DNA of 9,583 nt from an uncultured Lachnospiraceae bacterium (GTDB lineage Bacteria; Bacillota_A; Clostridia; Lachnospirales; Lachnospiraceae). The notes under the pieces are model-generated. The model ran no database searches, had not been told where the DNA came from, and saw only the letters and a program-made list of their open reading frames with translations. This document shows positions 1-6,772 of the stretch, one piece after another. The translations under genes were made by a program, and so were the position numbers. Numbering within the stretch: the first letter of the stretch is position 1; every line of letters begins with the position of its first letter. The stretch is from positions 1-9,583 of the forward strand of contig CADBQK010000278.1 of NCBI GenBank assembly GCA_902796775.1, read 5' to 3'.

Positions 1-1
1 A

Positions 2-145
2 CAGCTGGAGAGCGGATATGAAAAATTCAGTCTGAAAAGATGCCTGACAGGGGCGGTGTTTGGCGCAAAGGTGAGCATAGCTCCACGGTTTTTTCGACAT
101 CCGTCAGCTGTAAGTGCTGACTGCCGCTGCGCATATGCGTATTGA
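2..145 (+). CDS. C-terminal fragment of an upstream reading frame, possibly a Tad-locus pseudopilin-like protein
   Basis: An open frame enters from the left edge and runs 47 codons to a TGA at 143-145. It includes the stretch EKFSLKRCLTGAVFGAKVSI. Nothing in it is diagnostic. Position is the main clue: it lies just upstream of, and co-directional with, a TadE-like gene, and in related Clostridia this slot often holds another TadE-like or DUF5702-type protein whose C-terminus has a Phe-x-(Leu/Met)-x-x-Cys pattern. That assignment is inference from locus order and a weak sequence resemblance. The same frame stays open after the TGA for a further 37 codons, to a TAA at 257-259. The tail could therefore have been shortened by a nonsense change, though this may be chance in so short a stretch. 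Confidence 0.35.
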   Translation, partial: QLESGYEKFSLKRCLTGAVFGAKVSIAPRFFRHPSAVSADCRCAYAY

Positions 146-298
146 CGGACGGGGCATCCTAAGATGCAGGGATGCAGGAACTATACAATGTTATGGGCCG
201 GAAGAAATGCGGGACTGCCTGAAAATGAAGTCAGCTTATCTGCTGCCGCAATCGCCTAAAATGGAGTAAAGCACAAGAGGAGAAAAAGGAGGGGCGGG
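146..298 (+). other. Intergenic leader upstream of the first TadE-like gene
   Basis: No convincing gene lies here. One 31-codon open frame (164-259) begins at an ATG without a good ribosome binding site. A tandem 8-bp repeat, GATGCAGG twice, sits at 163-178. I found no -35/-10 pair with acceptable spacing: TTGACG at 142-147 has no matching -10 about 17 bp downstream. The 3' end is strongly purine-rich (about 276-297) and serves as the ribosome binding site of the next gene. The downstream genes are therefore probably read from a promoter further left. Confidence 0.5.
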
Positions 299-1174
299 AT
301 GTGCTTCGGGAGCTTGTCACACGTAAAGAAACCTGAAAAAAATCAAATTGCAACCGGAGCGGCTATACGAAGCTCCCAGGGCACATTCCGGTCCTCCTTT
401 CAAAAAAGGCGGATGAGGGGGAGCCTGACCACAGAGGCGGCTCTGGCTCTTCCCATCTGCCTGGGTGTTCTGCTTATTCTGGGATGTCTGATCCGCGCCA
501 TGCGTATTTATGAAGCCGTGGATGTTTCTCTTTGCAGTGCAGCAAGAAGAGCAGCGGCATACTCTTCAGCAGAAGGCGGTATAAAGAAAAGTAAGGCAGT
601 CCTCTTTTTTTATGAAGAGATGAAGCTGAATCACGCTGACACCTCCCTGATTCGGGGAGGACTTGCTGGAATTCGGATCTCAATCCCGGAAGAGGGGAAG
701 GATGACGGGATGATCCGCATGCAGGCGGCTTTCCGGATGAAGTTTCCCGGCCTCATGATCAGGAAGAAAACACTTTCTGTCAGAAATAGTGTTTATACAC
801 GCGCCTGGACAGGTATTCCTTACGGGAAAAAGGGAAAAGGGTCAGGTTCAGGAGAGAAAGAGAGGCACACCGTGATGGTGGCTGATAACGGGGTAGTCTA
901 TCATACAGATGAAAACTGTACCTATCTGGATCTTTCTGTGCATAGTGTATCTGCAAAGAGCGTTGGCTCATTGCGCAATCAATATGGGAGACGATACGTT
1001 CCCTGTGAGAAATGTGCACATGGGGAGGGAGCGGGGAAAGTCTATATTACCCGTCAGGGGGAAGCCTGGCATACGGACCGGAACTGCAGCGGACTCAAGC
1101 GCTCTCTTCAGCTGCTGACAGAGGAGGAGGCACATCACAGAGGTTTGAGGCCCTGTCCGCGCTGCGGACACTGA
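299..1174 (+). CDS. TadE-like minor prepilin with two C-terminal His/Cys repeat modules
   Basis: This 291-aa protein is a pilin-like substrate of a Tad apparatus. Residues 41-66 form a class III/type IV prepilin signal: a basic stretch (KRRMR), Gly41 then Ser42 at the predicted cleavage site, Glu46 at +5, and a hydrophobic helix to about residue 66. A Ser/Gly/Lys-rich linker (about 176-190) leads to two copies of a small module. The first has His202, Cys207 and a Cys236-x-x-Cys239 pair; the second has His258, Cys263 and a Cys286-x-x-Cys289 pair. Both use H-x4-C, suggesting a zinc-ribbon-like fold of the kind seen as YH...C...PCxxC modules in Firmicutes proteins (inference). ATG 299 is preceded by AAAAAGGAGGGG, which supports this start and gives an unusually long 41-residue leader; ATG 413 is a weaker alternative. 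The prepilin peptidase gene follows after 24 bp. Fold and metal binding are unproven. Confidence 0.8.
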   Translation: MCFGSLSHVKKPEKNQIATGAAIRSSQGTFRSSFQKRRMRGSLTTEAALALPICLGVLLILGCLIRAMRIYEAVDVSLCSAARRAAAYSSAEGGIKKSKAVLFFYEEMKLNHADTSLIRGGLAGIRISIPEEGKDDGMIRMQAAFRMKFPGLMIRKKTLSVRNSVYTRAWTGIPYGKKGKGSGSGEKERHTVMVADNGVVYHTDENCTYLDLSVHSVSAKSVGSLRNQYGRRYVPCEKCAHGEGAGKVYITRQGEAWHTDRNCSGLKRSLQLLTEEEAHHRGLRPCPRCGH

Positions 1175-1198
1175 AAAGGAAGCCGGGAGAAAAATGCA

Positions 1199-1711
1199 AT
1201 GATCAGAGTGTTACAGATTCTAGTGTTTATGATGCTTATTGTGCCGGCAGTTTCTGATATCCGCAGCAGAGATTTTTCTATTCTGCCTCCGCTGCTTCTT
1301 TTCCTGGCCGGGTTGATCTTAAAGTATGTTCTGCTTTTCTTTGCCGGGGAACCGGGATTTCTGTCAGGAGAGATGACGTATATCCGGGGATGTCTGTCGG
1401 AAAGTGAGATGGTGACAGGGCTCCGGCAGGAGTGCTTTCAGATTGCAATTGGAATGCTGCCGGGAGCAGCTTTTTTTCTGATACAGAGAGTTTCTCCGAA
1501 AAGTGTGGGAGGAGGAGATGTCTTACTCATCTTTCTGCTGGGAATCTTATGTGGTTTTGTTCAGACACTCTTTGTCTGTCTGGCAGCATTATGTTTGATA
1601 TGCCTGTATGGGGCTGCGGTTTCAATTCGCACAAGGAAATGGGGTAATCTGACACTGCCATTTTTGCCGTTTTTGGCTGCAGGTTATCTGGCCAGTCTGT
1701 TTTATCTGTGA
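1199..1711 (+). CDS. Prepilin peptidase, A24 family (TadV/CpaA-like)
   Basis: This 170-aa integral membrane aspartyl protease is predicted to cleave the leader of Tad prepilins at the cytoplasmic face of the membrane. The two catalytic aspartates of the family are visible. Asp20 lies at the end of the first helix in the pattern SDIRSRDFS. Asp107 lies in GGGDVLL, the G-x-G-D motif. Four to six hydrophobic segments are present (about 1-18, 28-48, 80-97, 108-141, 152-170). The N-terminal methyltransferase domain of PilD-type enzymes is absent, as is usual for Tad-type enzymes. A soluble loop (about 50-78) separates the early helices. AAAAGGA (1174-1180) and GGGAG (1185-1189) precede the ATG. It lies between two genes whose products carry matching cleavage sites, which are its likely substrates together with any Flp pilin encoded elsewhere. 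Confidence 0.9.
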   Translation: MIRVLQILVFMMLIVPAVSDIRSRDFSILPPLLLFLAGLILKYVLLFFAGEPGFLSGEMTYIRGCLSESEMVTGLRQECFQIAIGMLPGAAFFLIQRVSPKSVGGGDVLLIFLLGILCGFVQTLFVCLAALCLICLYGAAVSIRTRKWGNLTLPFLPFLAAGYLASLFYL

Positions 1712-1726
1712 GAAAGGAGTTTTCTG

Positions 1727-2236
1727 ATGACGGGGCGACATAAGCATGTCAGGCTGCAAAGGATGAAAGGGAGTTTTACAGTAGAAGCTTCGTTGCTTGT
1801 GCCGTTTGTTACCTTCATTCTGCTTGCATTTTTAGTACTTATCTGTTTCCTGCATGATCAGGCAGTGGTACAGACATATGCTATTCGAACGGCACAGCGA
1901 GCAGTTTCTGAAGATTTCATGGCCCGGAAAGGCAGAAAGGGAAGCTCTTATCTGCTCTCCAGTGGTACATCGAAGGCGCAGCTCCCAGGGAAGACGATTC
2001 TGGCAGATGTAAAAATCAGTCAGGGCGGGAAGAGTTCCTTTTCTATTCGTAAATTATACAAATCTCTGACAAGCCGCAGGGAAGCGGATGTCAGTGTAAA
2101 TGGCAGTCTTTCTGTACTGGTACCGGGTATCGCTGATTTTACCGGCCGGAGTATGGGATTGTCCGGGACTTTCGCAGCACAGAGGATTGACTATGCAGAT
2201 GACTGGTTCAAAACTCATGCGAAAAAAGGGAGGTGA
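1727..2236 (+). CDS. TadE-like minor prepilin
   Basis: This 169-aa protein has the classic TadE-like layout. A short basic leader (residues 1-15, rich in Arg, Lys and His) ends in Gly15, followed by Ser16-Phe-Thr-Val-Glu20, so the conserved Glu is again at +5. A single hydrophobic helix spans about residues 22-43. The remainder is an exported domain with no recognisable motif and no cysteines. AAAGGAG at 1713-1719 sits 7 bases from the ATG and immediately after the TGA of the peptidase gene (1709-1711), so the two are probably translationally coupled. The gene ends at 2236, one base before the next start. The role as a pilus-associated pseudopilin is established for TadE in Aggregatibacter and related systems; here it is inferred by signal sequence and context. 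Confidence 0.85.
   Translation: MTGRHKHVRLQRMKGSFTVEASLLVPFVTFILLAFLVLICFLHDQAVVQTYAIRTAQRAVSEDFMARKGRKGSSYLLSSGTSKAQLPGKTILADVKISQGGKSSFSIRKLYKSLTSRREADVSVNGSLSVLVPGIADFTGRSMGLSGTFAAQRIDYADDWFKTHAKKGR
2228..2235 (+). promoter_or_regulatory. Ribosome binding site that fixes the start of the FHA gene
   Basis: GGGAGGTG lies just ahead of ATG 2238 and overlaps the TGA of the preceding gene (2234-2236). The open frame extends upstream to an ATG at 2100, but those 46 codons lie within the TadE-like gene in another frame and have no ribosome binding site, so 2238 is the better start. Confidence 0.75.
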
Positions 2237-2237
2237 C

Positions 2238-3833
2238 ATGTCCTTGAAAATATCGTATTGCAAGGAAGGGATCCGGCAGTATCTGGTGATTGAATCTGAC
2301 GGAGAAGAGGCTTTTGCAGTGCCGACTGCAGAGCATGCAGGGTTTGAAGAAAAGATGATGGAAGGACAGGATTCCGCCTTTTTACTGGACTTTCATACCA
2401 GAAGTATTGACGGGGTCAGAAAATACTACTATGACATTACCGGACTGGTGGATATGGATACCAGCATCCAGAAAGGCAGCGTCAGCATGCAGGAATTGGA
2501 AACGATCATCCATTGTGTCTGCAGTGCCTGTGAGGACCTTGGAAGATATCTTCTGAATGCTGATTCCCTGCTGCTGGACCTGGGGTGTGTGTACCGCGAT
2601 CCGGATAAAAAGCTTCTGAAACTGGCCTGCATACCGGGTTATCCGGGGGATTTTGCCGCCGGGATGGAGTCCTTTGCTGCCAGGCTTCTGGGAAATGTCG
2701 ATTACCGGGATGATCTGAGCGTGATCCTCGCTTATGACCTGTATCGATGCACAAGCCTGCCGGATTTTTCTGTGAAGTCATTGGCAGCCCTTCTGGAGTC
2801 TGGTGATAGAAAAGATGGGAAGAATGGTCTGCAGGAACTGAGTGAGACGGAATCTTATGGGCAGAAATCATATGGTCAGGAAGTATATGTACAGAAAACC
2901 GTAGATATGGAGCCGAATACGGATCAGCCAGGGCCTGGCCTAGATGGAGAGAAGGGATCCAGATACAGCATCGGGAAGGGAAATAAACCGGCTGCAAACG
3001 AGGATGCGATGTCTCCAAAAATCTATCGAAGCTCGGTGGATGCGGTTATGAAAGAAAAAGAAAGTATCCCTATTCTGGCTGTGGTAAGCGGGAAGAACAA
3101 GCGGAAGATATCAAAAGCGTCAAAATCTTCAGAAAGGGATTCCGGAGCTGCTAAAAACAGTCAGGATATGAAAGGCCTGTTACCTTTACTGGCAGGAGCA
3201 GCTGTATATTGTCTGGCAGTCAGTGTTTTGTGGCGTATGGGATATATTTCTGCAGCTGCCAGTACGATTGGACTAAAGTCTTATTACCTTTTAGGGATCC
3301 TGATGGGAGCAGGCTGTTTCCTGGCATTGCTGTTATGGGTGATGACCGGAAAGGGAAAGGAACCCGGTTCTGCTCTCCTTACGGATGCTGAGTGGGATCT
3401 GTTTGCGGACGATCCCGGCAGAAACACAGAGAGCGATATGCCGGGATATCCTGGTGCAGAAAGCTGGGCGGGAGGCAGCGAGACAGTATTGCTTAATCAG
3501 GAGATGCTGATAGCCGGGGACGGACCGGAAATAAAGCTTATCAGCCTTAACCCGGAGATCAGCGGGGATATTCACATCAACAGATTTCCTGCAGTCATTG
3601 GATCCAGTATTTCAAAGGCTCAGATCCTTCTTGAGGTCCCGGGTGTCAGCCGTAATCATGCACTTCTGGAAAGAGAAGAGGGAATCTTTTTCCTGTCCGA
3701 TCTGCATTCCACAAATGGTACTCTTGTAAACGGGAAACAGCTGGTACCCGACAGGCGCTGCATACTAAAGGAGAATGACCAGGTGAGTTTTGCGCAGACG
3801 CCGTTCCGGGTCGAAGTGATCAGAGTATCATAA
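2238..3833 (+). CDS. Membrane FHA-domain protein with DUF6382-like N-terminus
   Basis: This 531-aa protein has three parts. The N-terminal cytoplasmic region (about 1-175) resembles the DUF6382 region seen in Clostridia Tad loci, beginning SLKISYCKEG. A low-complexity linker (about 190-310) contains a three-fold YGQ-type repeat. A hairpin of two TM helices follows (about 313-333 and 350-370). The C-terminal FHA domain (about 450-531) keeps VSRNH (470-474) and STNGT...NG (491-499), the phosphothreonine-binding loops. The usual Arg after IG is replaced by Ser (IGSS). Both soluble parts would be cytoplasmic. Ahead of the FHA domain is GGSETVLLN, where Thr416 could be phosphorylated and bind the FHA pocket, as the ETTS motif does in GarA/OdhI; this is inference. 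The likely role is phospho-dependent regulation or assembly of the Tad machine. It is the last of the close-packed Tad genes on this strand. Confidence 0.88.
   Translation: MSLKISYCKEGIRQYLVIESDGEEAFAVPTAEHAGFEEKMMEGQDSAFLLDFHTRSIDGVRKYYYDITGLVDMDTSIQKGSVSMQELETIIHCVCSACEDLGRYLLNADSLLLDLGCVYRDPDKKLLKLACIPGYPGDFAAGMESFAARLLGNVDYRDDLSVILAYDLYRCTSLPDFSVKSLAALLESGDRKDGKNGLQELSETESYGQKSYGQEVYVQKTVDMEPNTDQPGPGLDGEKGSRYSIGKGNKPAANEDAMSPKIYRSSVDAVMKEKESIPILAVVSGKNKRKISKASKSSERDSGAAKNSQDMKGLLPLLAGAAVYCLAVSVLWRMGYISAAASTIGLKSYYLLGILMGAGCFLALLLWVMTGKGKEPGSALLTDAEWDLFADDPGRNTESDMPGYPGAESWAGGSETVLLNQEMLIAGDGPEIKLISLNPEISGDIHINRFPAVIGSSISKAQILLEVPGVSRNHALLEREEGIFFLSDLHSTNGTLVNGKQLVPDRRCILKENDQVSFAQTPFRVEVIRVS
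2853..2897 (+). repeat. Three degenerate 15-bp tandem repeats in the FHA-protein linker
   Basis: Three in-frame 15-bp units at 2853-2867, 2868-2882 and 2883-2897 encode SYGQK, SYGQE and VYVQK. The first two units are most alike and the third has diverged. They sit in the disordered linker between the N-terminal domain and the TM hairpin, where slippage-type length change would be tolerated. Confidence 0.7.
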
Positions 3834-3924
3834 AAGCCAGGCATGGACTTTTCCGCTCTGTTATGATATCTTTTTCGTGACACCGAAAGATCCTGTCAGA
3901 GTATGAAGGAGCGGGGAAGAATAT

Positions 3925-5739
3925 ATGGAGAAAAAAGTACCTGCCCGCAGTGAAGTGCCTCAGGAAATGACCTGGCGGCTGGAGGATATTTATCCGTCTG
4001 CGGAGGATTTTGAAAAAGAATATGTAAAGATCAGGGAGCTGACTGAGGATTTTGCAAAGCTGGAGGGGACGGTGACTAAAAGCGGAGCCGTCCTTTTGAA
4101 GGCATACGATCTGCTGGAAGAAATCGGATTGCTGGAGCAGAGGCTGTTTGGATATGCTTCCATGAAGCACGATGAGGATACGGCCGATGAAACAGGCCAG
4201 ACACTCTTAAAGAGAGTGGAGACTTTGTGCTCGGGGATTGCCCGCGACATCGCTTTTTTCGAACCGGCGCTGGCGGCTGCCGGGGAAGAGGCGGTGGACC
4301 GGATGATGGAAGAGGAGAAAGGTCTTTCTAAATACCGGGTAAGTATCAAAGAAGTATTCCGGCTTAAGGATCACATGCTCTCCCCTGAGCTTGAAAAAAC
4401 ACTGGCAATGACACGGGAGATGGCAAGGGTTCCATCTTCTGCTTTTAGCATGCTTGCCGATGCAGATCTGGTGTTCCCTGCCTTTGTAGATGATGACGGG
4501 GAGGAGACGCCTCTGACCAACGGACGTTTTGTTCCCGTGGAGACAATGGCAAGCCGAAAAGTACGCAGGGATGTTTTTGAAAAGTTCTATGGGCAGTATG
4601 CCCAGTTTAAAGATGTATGGGCTTCCCTGTATGAGGGACAGGTAAAGCAGCAGCTTTTCTATTCCCGTATGCGGGGTTATTCTTCCAATTTTGAAGCAGC
4701 GGCCGATGAGGTGAATGTCTCCGTCCAGGTTTGTGATCGCTTATTTGAAAGTGTCCATAGACACATCGGGAAAATGCACGATTACGCAGCATTAAGAAAA
4801 GAGCTTCTGGGTGTGGACGAACTCCATATGTATGATGTCTACGCACCTATGATTGAGGGAGGCACCTGGGAAGTCACTTATGACGAAGCAAAAGAAATGG
4901 CGCTGGCTGCTCTGGCTCCGCTGGGAGAAGATTATCAGGCTCTTTTGAAGGAAGCCTTTGCACATCGATGGATCGATGTCATGGAAAACAAAGGGAAAAA
5001 AGGCGGTGCCTATTCTACAGAAGGTGTATATGGGCTGCATCCCTACGTCCTGCTGAACTATACGGATACTCTGGATGATGTCTTCACTCTGGTCCATGAG
5101 CTCGGTCATGCGATGCATACCTGGTATTCCTGCCGGAATCAGACCTTGTTTGATTCACAATACAAGATCTTTGTAGCTGAAGTGGCTTCTACGACAAATG
5201 AGATCCTGCTGCTGGAGTACCTGCTTAGGACGACAGAAGACAAAGCAAAGCAGGCAGTACTGGTGAACCATTATCTGGAATCCTTTAAAAGTACATTGTT
5301 CAGGCAGACAATGTTCGAGGAGTTTGAGAGGAAGACCAATGAGATGGGACAGGATGGAATACCGCTGACAGCTCAGGTACTCAGTGATGTGTACTACTCC
5401 CTGAATCAGGAGTATTTCGGGCCTGCGATGGTCCTGGATGACCTGATTCGTTATGAATGGTGCCGGATCCCGCATTTTTACTACAATTTTTATGTTTATC
5501 AGTACGCAACCAGTTTTGCAGCATCCGTTGCCATTGCCAGGAGGATCCTGGAGGAAGGAGAGAGTGCCGCAGTCCGTTTTAAAGGATTCCTTTCCTCAGG
5601 GTGTACGGATGATCCTGTCTCTCTTTTAAAGAGAGCCGGTGTAGATATGAGTACTGCAGAACCAGTAGACCGGGCTCTGGAAGTATTTGGAGAGCAGATT
5701 GCCAGGATGAAGGCTCTGGCTGCTGAACAGGGGCTGTAA
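3925..5739 (+). CDS. pepF: Oligoendopeptidase F (M3B family zinc metallopeptidase)
   Basis: This 604-aa cytoplasmic metallopeptidase hydrolyses short peptides, roughly 7-17 residues in characterised PepF enzymes. The zinc site is intact: His391-Glu-Leu-Gly-His395, with the third ligand Glu419 in the family sequence FVAEVASTTNE. The length matches full-length PepF. The N-terminal part (about 1-200) is the helical oligopeptidase F lobe, and the catalytic lobe runs from about 205 to 590. No signal peptide is present. AAGGAG (3906-3911) precedes ATG 3925, which lies 91 bp after the FHA gene, so it could be in the same transcript or have its own promoter. TATGAT at 3862-3867 resembles a -10 box, but no good -35 accompanies it. 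The rhomboid gene starts 2 bp after its stop. The neighbours raise the possibility of peptide clearance linked to membrane proteolysis, but a general peptide-recycling role is the safer reading. Confidence 0.96.
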   Translation: MEKKVPARSEVPQEMTWRLEDIYPSAEDFEKEYVKIRELTEDFAKLEGTVTKSGAVLLKAYDLLEEIGLLEQRLFGYASMKHDEDTADETGQTLLKRVETLCSGIARDIAFFEPALAAAGEEAVDRMMEEEKGLSKYRVSIKEVFRLKDHMLSPELEKTLAMTREMARVPSSAFSMLADADLVFPAFVDDDGEETPLTNGRFVPVETMASRKVRRDVFEKFYGQYAQFKDVWASLYEGQVKQQLFYSRMRGYSSNFEAAADEVNVSVQVCDRLFESVHRHIGKMHDYAALRKELLGVDELHMYDVYAPMIEGGTWEVTYDEAKEMALAALAPLGEDYQALLKEAFAHRWIDVMENKGKKGGAYSTEGVYGLHPYVLLNYTDTLDDVFTLVHELGHAMHTWYSCRNQTLFDSQYKIFVAEVASTTNEILLLEYLLRTTEDKAKQAVLVNHYLESFKSTLFRQTMFEEFERKTNEMGQDGIPLTAQVLSDVYYSLNQEYFGPAMVLDDLIRYEWCRIPHFYYNFYVYQYATSFAASVAIARRILEEGESAAVRFKGFLSSGCTDDPVSLLKRAGVDMSTAEPVDRALEVFGEQIARMKALAAEQGL

Positions 5740-5741
5740 AG

Positions 5742-6392
5742 ATGGGATTCTACGAGGAAAACAGAGACACAGTGGATTTTCTCAGGGGAAAGCTGACCCC
5801 GGTCAATACGGTGCTGATCCTGATCAATGTGGTGATCTTTTTGTATATGCTCCTGACAGGCGATCCGGCGGATGGGGAATATATGTATGCCCATGGGGCG
5901 GATTTCTGGCCGGATGTGGTTTACCGGCATCAGTATTACCGGCTGCTGACCAGCGCTTTCCTGCATTTTGGTCCGGCGCATATCTTTAATAACATGATTA
6001 TTCTCGGCTTTATCGGGGACAATCTGGAACGAGCACTGGGGAGTATCAAGTATCTCATATTCTACCTTGCTGCTGCGATTGGTTCTGGTATTGTTTCCTG
6101 TATCTGGGATATGTATACACAGTCCTACAGCATTTCCGCCGGAGCTTCCGGAGCTATCTTCGGTGTTGTAGGCGGTATCCTGGTCGTGCTGATTGAAAAC
6201 AAAGGACATCTGGAGGACCTCAATGTGAGACAGGTAATTCTGTTTGCCGGCTGCTCCATCTATTACGGTATTACCAGCGCCGGCATAGATAATGCTGCTC
6301 ATATAGGCGGCTTCCTGATTGGAGCGCTCCTCGCACTCCTGATGTACCGGAAAGGTCAGCGAAGGAATCAATACAGCGGATATTACAGTTGA
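5742..6392 (+). CDS. Rhomboid-family intramembrane serine protease
   Basis: This 216-aa polytopic membrane protein has the rhomboid catalytic dyad: Ser136 in GASGAIFG and His187 in NAAHIGGF. The upstream HxxxxHxxxN-type motif is present as HFGPAHIFNN (about residues 76-85), with the Asn that helps form the oxyanion hole. Six hydrophobic segments fit the bacterial six-helix core, and the protein ends in a short basic, Tyr-rich tail. Rhomboids cut helix-destabilised TM segments of other membrane proteins near the outer face. The start lies 2 bp after the pepF stop, with AGGGG (5729-5733) inside the end of pepF, so the two are almost certainly co-transcribed and translationally coupled. The substrate is unknown. 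Single-TM proteins encoded nearby, such as the TadE-like pilins, are conceivable targets, but nothing in the sequence shows this. Confidence 0.95.
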   Translation: MGFYEENRDTVDFLRGKLTPVNTVLILINVVIFLYMLLTGDPADGEYMYAHGADFWPDVVYRHQYYRLLTSAFLHFGPAHIFNNMIILGFIGDNLERALGSIKYLIFYLAAAIGSGIVSCIWDMYTQSYSISAGASGAIFGVVGGILVVLIENKGHLEDLNVRQVILFAGCSIYYGITSAGIDNAAHIGGFLIGALLALLMYRKGQRRNQYSGYYS

Positions 6393-6420
6393 GATCCGGG
6401 AAATAATAATGCATGTAAAC

Positions 6421-6450
6421 AAGGAGAGCAGATGCTCTCCTTATTTGTTA
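6421..6450 (+). terminator. Hairpin terminator between convergent operons, possibly bidirectional
   Basis: AAGGAGAGC and GCTCTCCTT form a perfect 9-bp stem with an AGAT loop at 6421-6442. A T-rich tail, ATTTGTTA, follows on the plus strand, 28 bp after the rhomboid stop. On the minus strand the tail is GTTTAC, a weaker run. It lies between the rhomboid gene and the end of the leftward Tad/XRE unit, so it probably stops rightward transcription and may also stop leftward transcription. Confidence 0.78.
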
Positions 6451-6456
6451 TGAAGA

Positions 6457-6705
6457 TCAGCTTCTGATTTTGGAAATCCGTATCTCATAGCCAAGTCCGG
6501 CAGCATATCTCATCAGAGATACAATGTTTCATCCGTTTCCCGTCTCGATCCTGCTTATCTGCTGCTGAGACATTCCTGCCTGCTTTGCCAGTTCAGACTG
6601 GGACATTTTGGCAGATTTTCCAGCGGATACCAGCTGTTTTTGTAAAGCGATCTTCTTCTCATATTCTTCAGAGACGATTTTTGCCTCCGGCTGTTTGTTA
6701 ATCAT
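6457..6705 (-). pseudogene. XRE-family HTH regulator (antitoxin-like), interrupted by an in-frame TGA
   Basis: From ATG 6705 on the minus strand, 58 codons encode a XRE-type protein: an N-terminal helix (EEYEKKIALQKQL), then MSQSELAKQAGMSQQQISRIE, a textbook helix-turn-helix. A TGA at 6531-6529 follows ETGNG. After it, the same frame continues for 23 codons with the expected C-terminal sequence of the family (SLMRYAAGLGYEIRISKI) to a TGA at 6459-6457. The gene is therefore intact apart from one lesion. The join is about one residue shorter than typical ETGxxxPSLxTLxRYA spacing, so the cause may be a small indel rather than a substitution. It begins 67 bp after tadC with no clear ribosome binding site; AAAGGAG lies about 45 bp too far upstream. 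Such proteins are often antitoxins of HigBA/RelBE-type pairs, but no toxin gene is seen. A truncated 58-aa product could still be made. Confidence 0.8.
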
Positions 6706-6772
6706 AAATATCCATATAGAGAGTACATCATAATTGATGTAACGCCCATCTCCTTTCCGGCTTGTTTTCAGA

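Noticed and set aside
2506..3018. A 170-codon minus-strand frame inside the FHA gene
   Set aside because: It is antisense to a real gene, rich in Ser, Pro and His as expected for a shadow frame, and has no domain.
3862..3893. TATGAT -10-like box and a small hairpin (TTTCG/CGAAA) ahead of pepF
   Set aside because: No -35 box at proper spacing is seen. The stem is about 5-7 bp with no downstream T-run, so neither a promoter nor a terminator can be supported.
5499..6422. A 307-codon open frame on the minus strand across the end of pepF and the rhomboid gene
   Set aside because: It lies opposite two well-identified genes, has no recognisable domain, and its length follows from the codon bias of the opposite strand.
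143..6531. Recoding of TGA as an amino acid, suggested by open frames continuing past TGA at 143 and at 6531
   Set aside because: Several intact genes here (the TadE-like genes, prepilin peptidase, tadA, tadB, tadC) end properly at TGA, and no SECIS-like element was noticed at either site.
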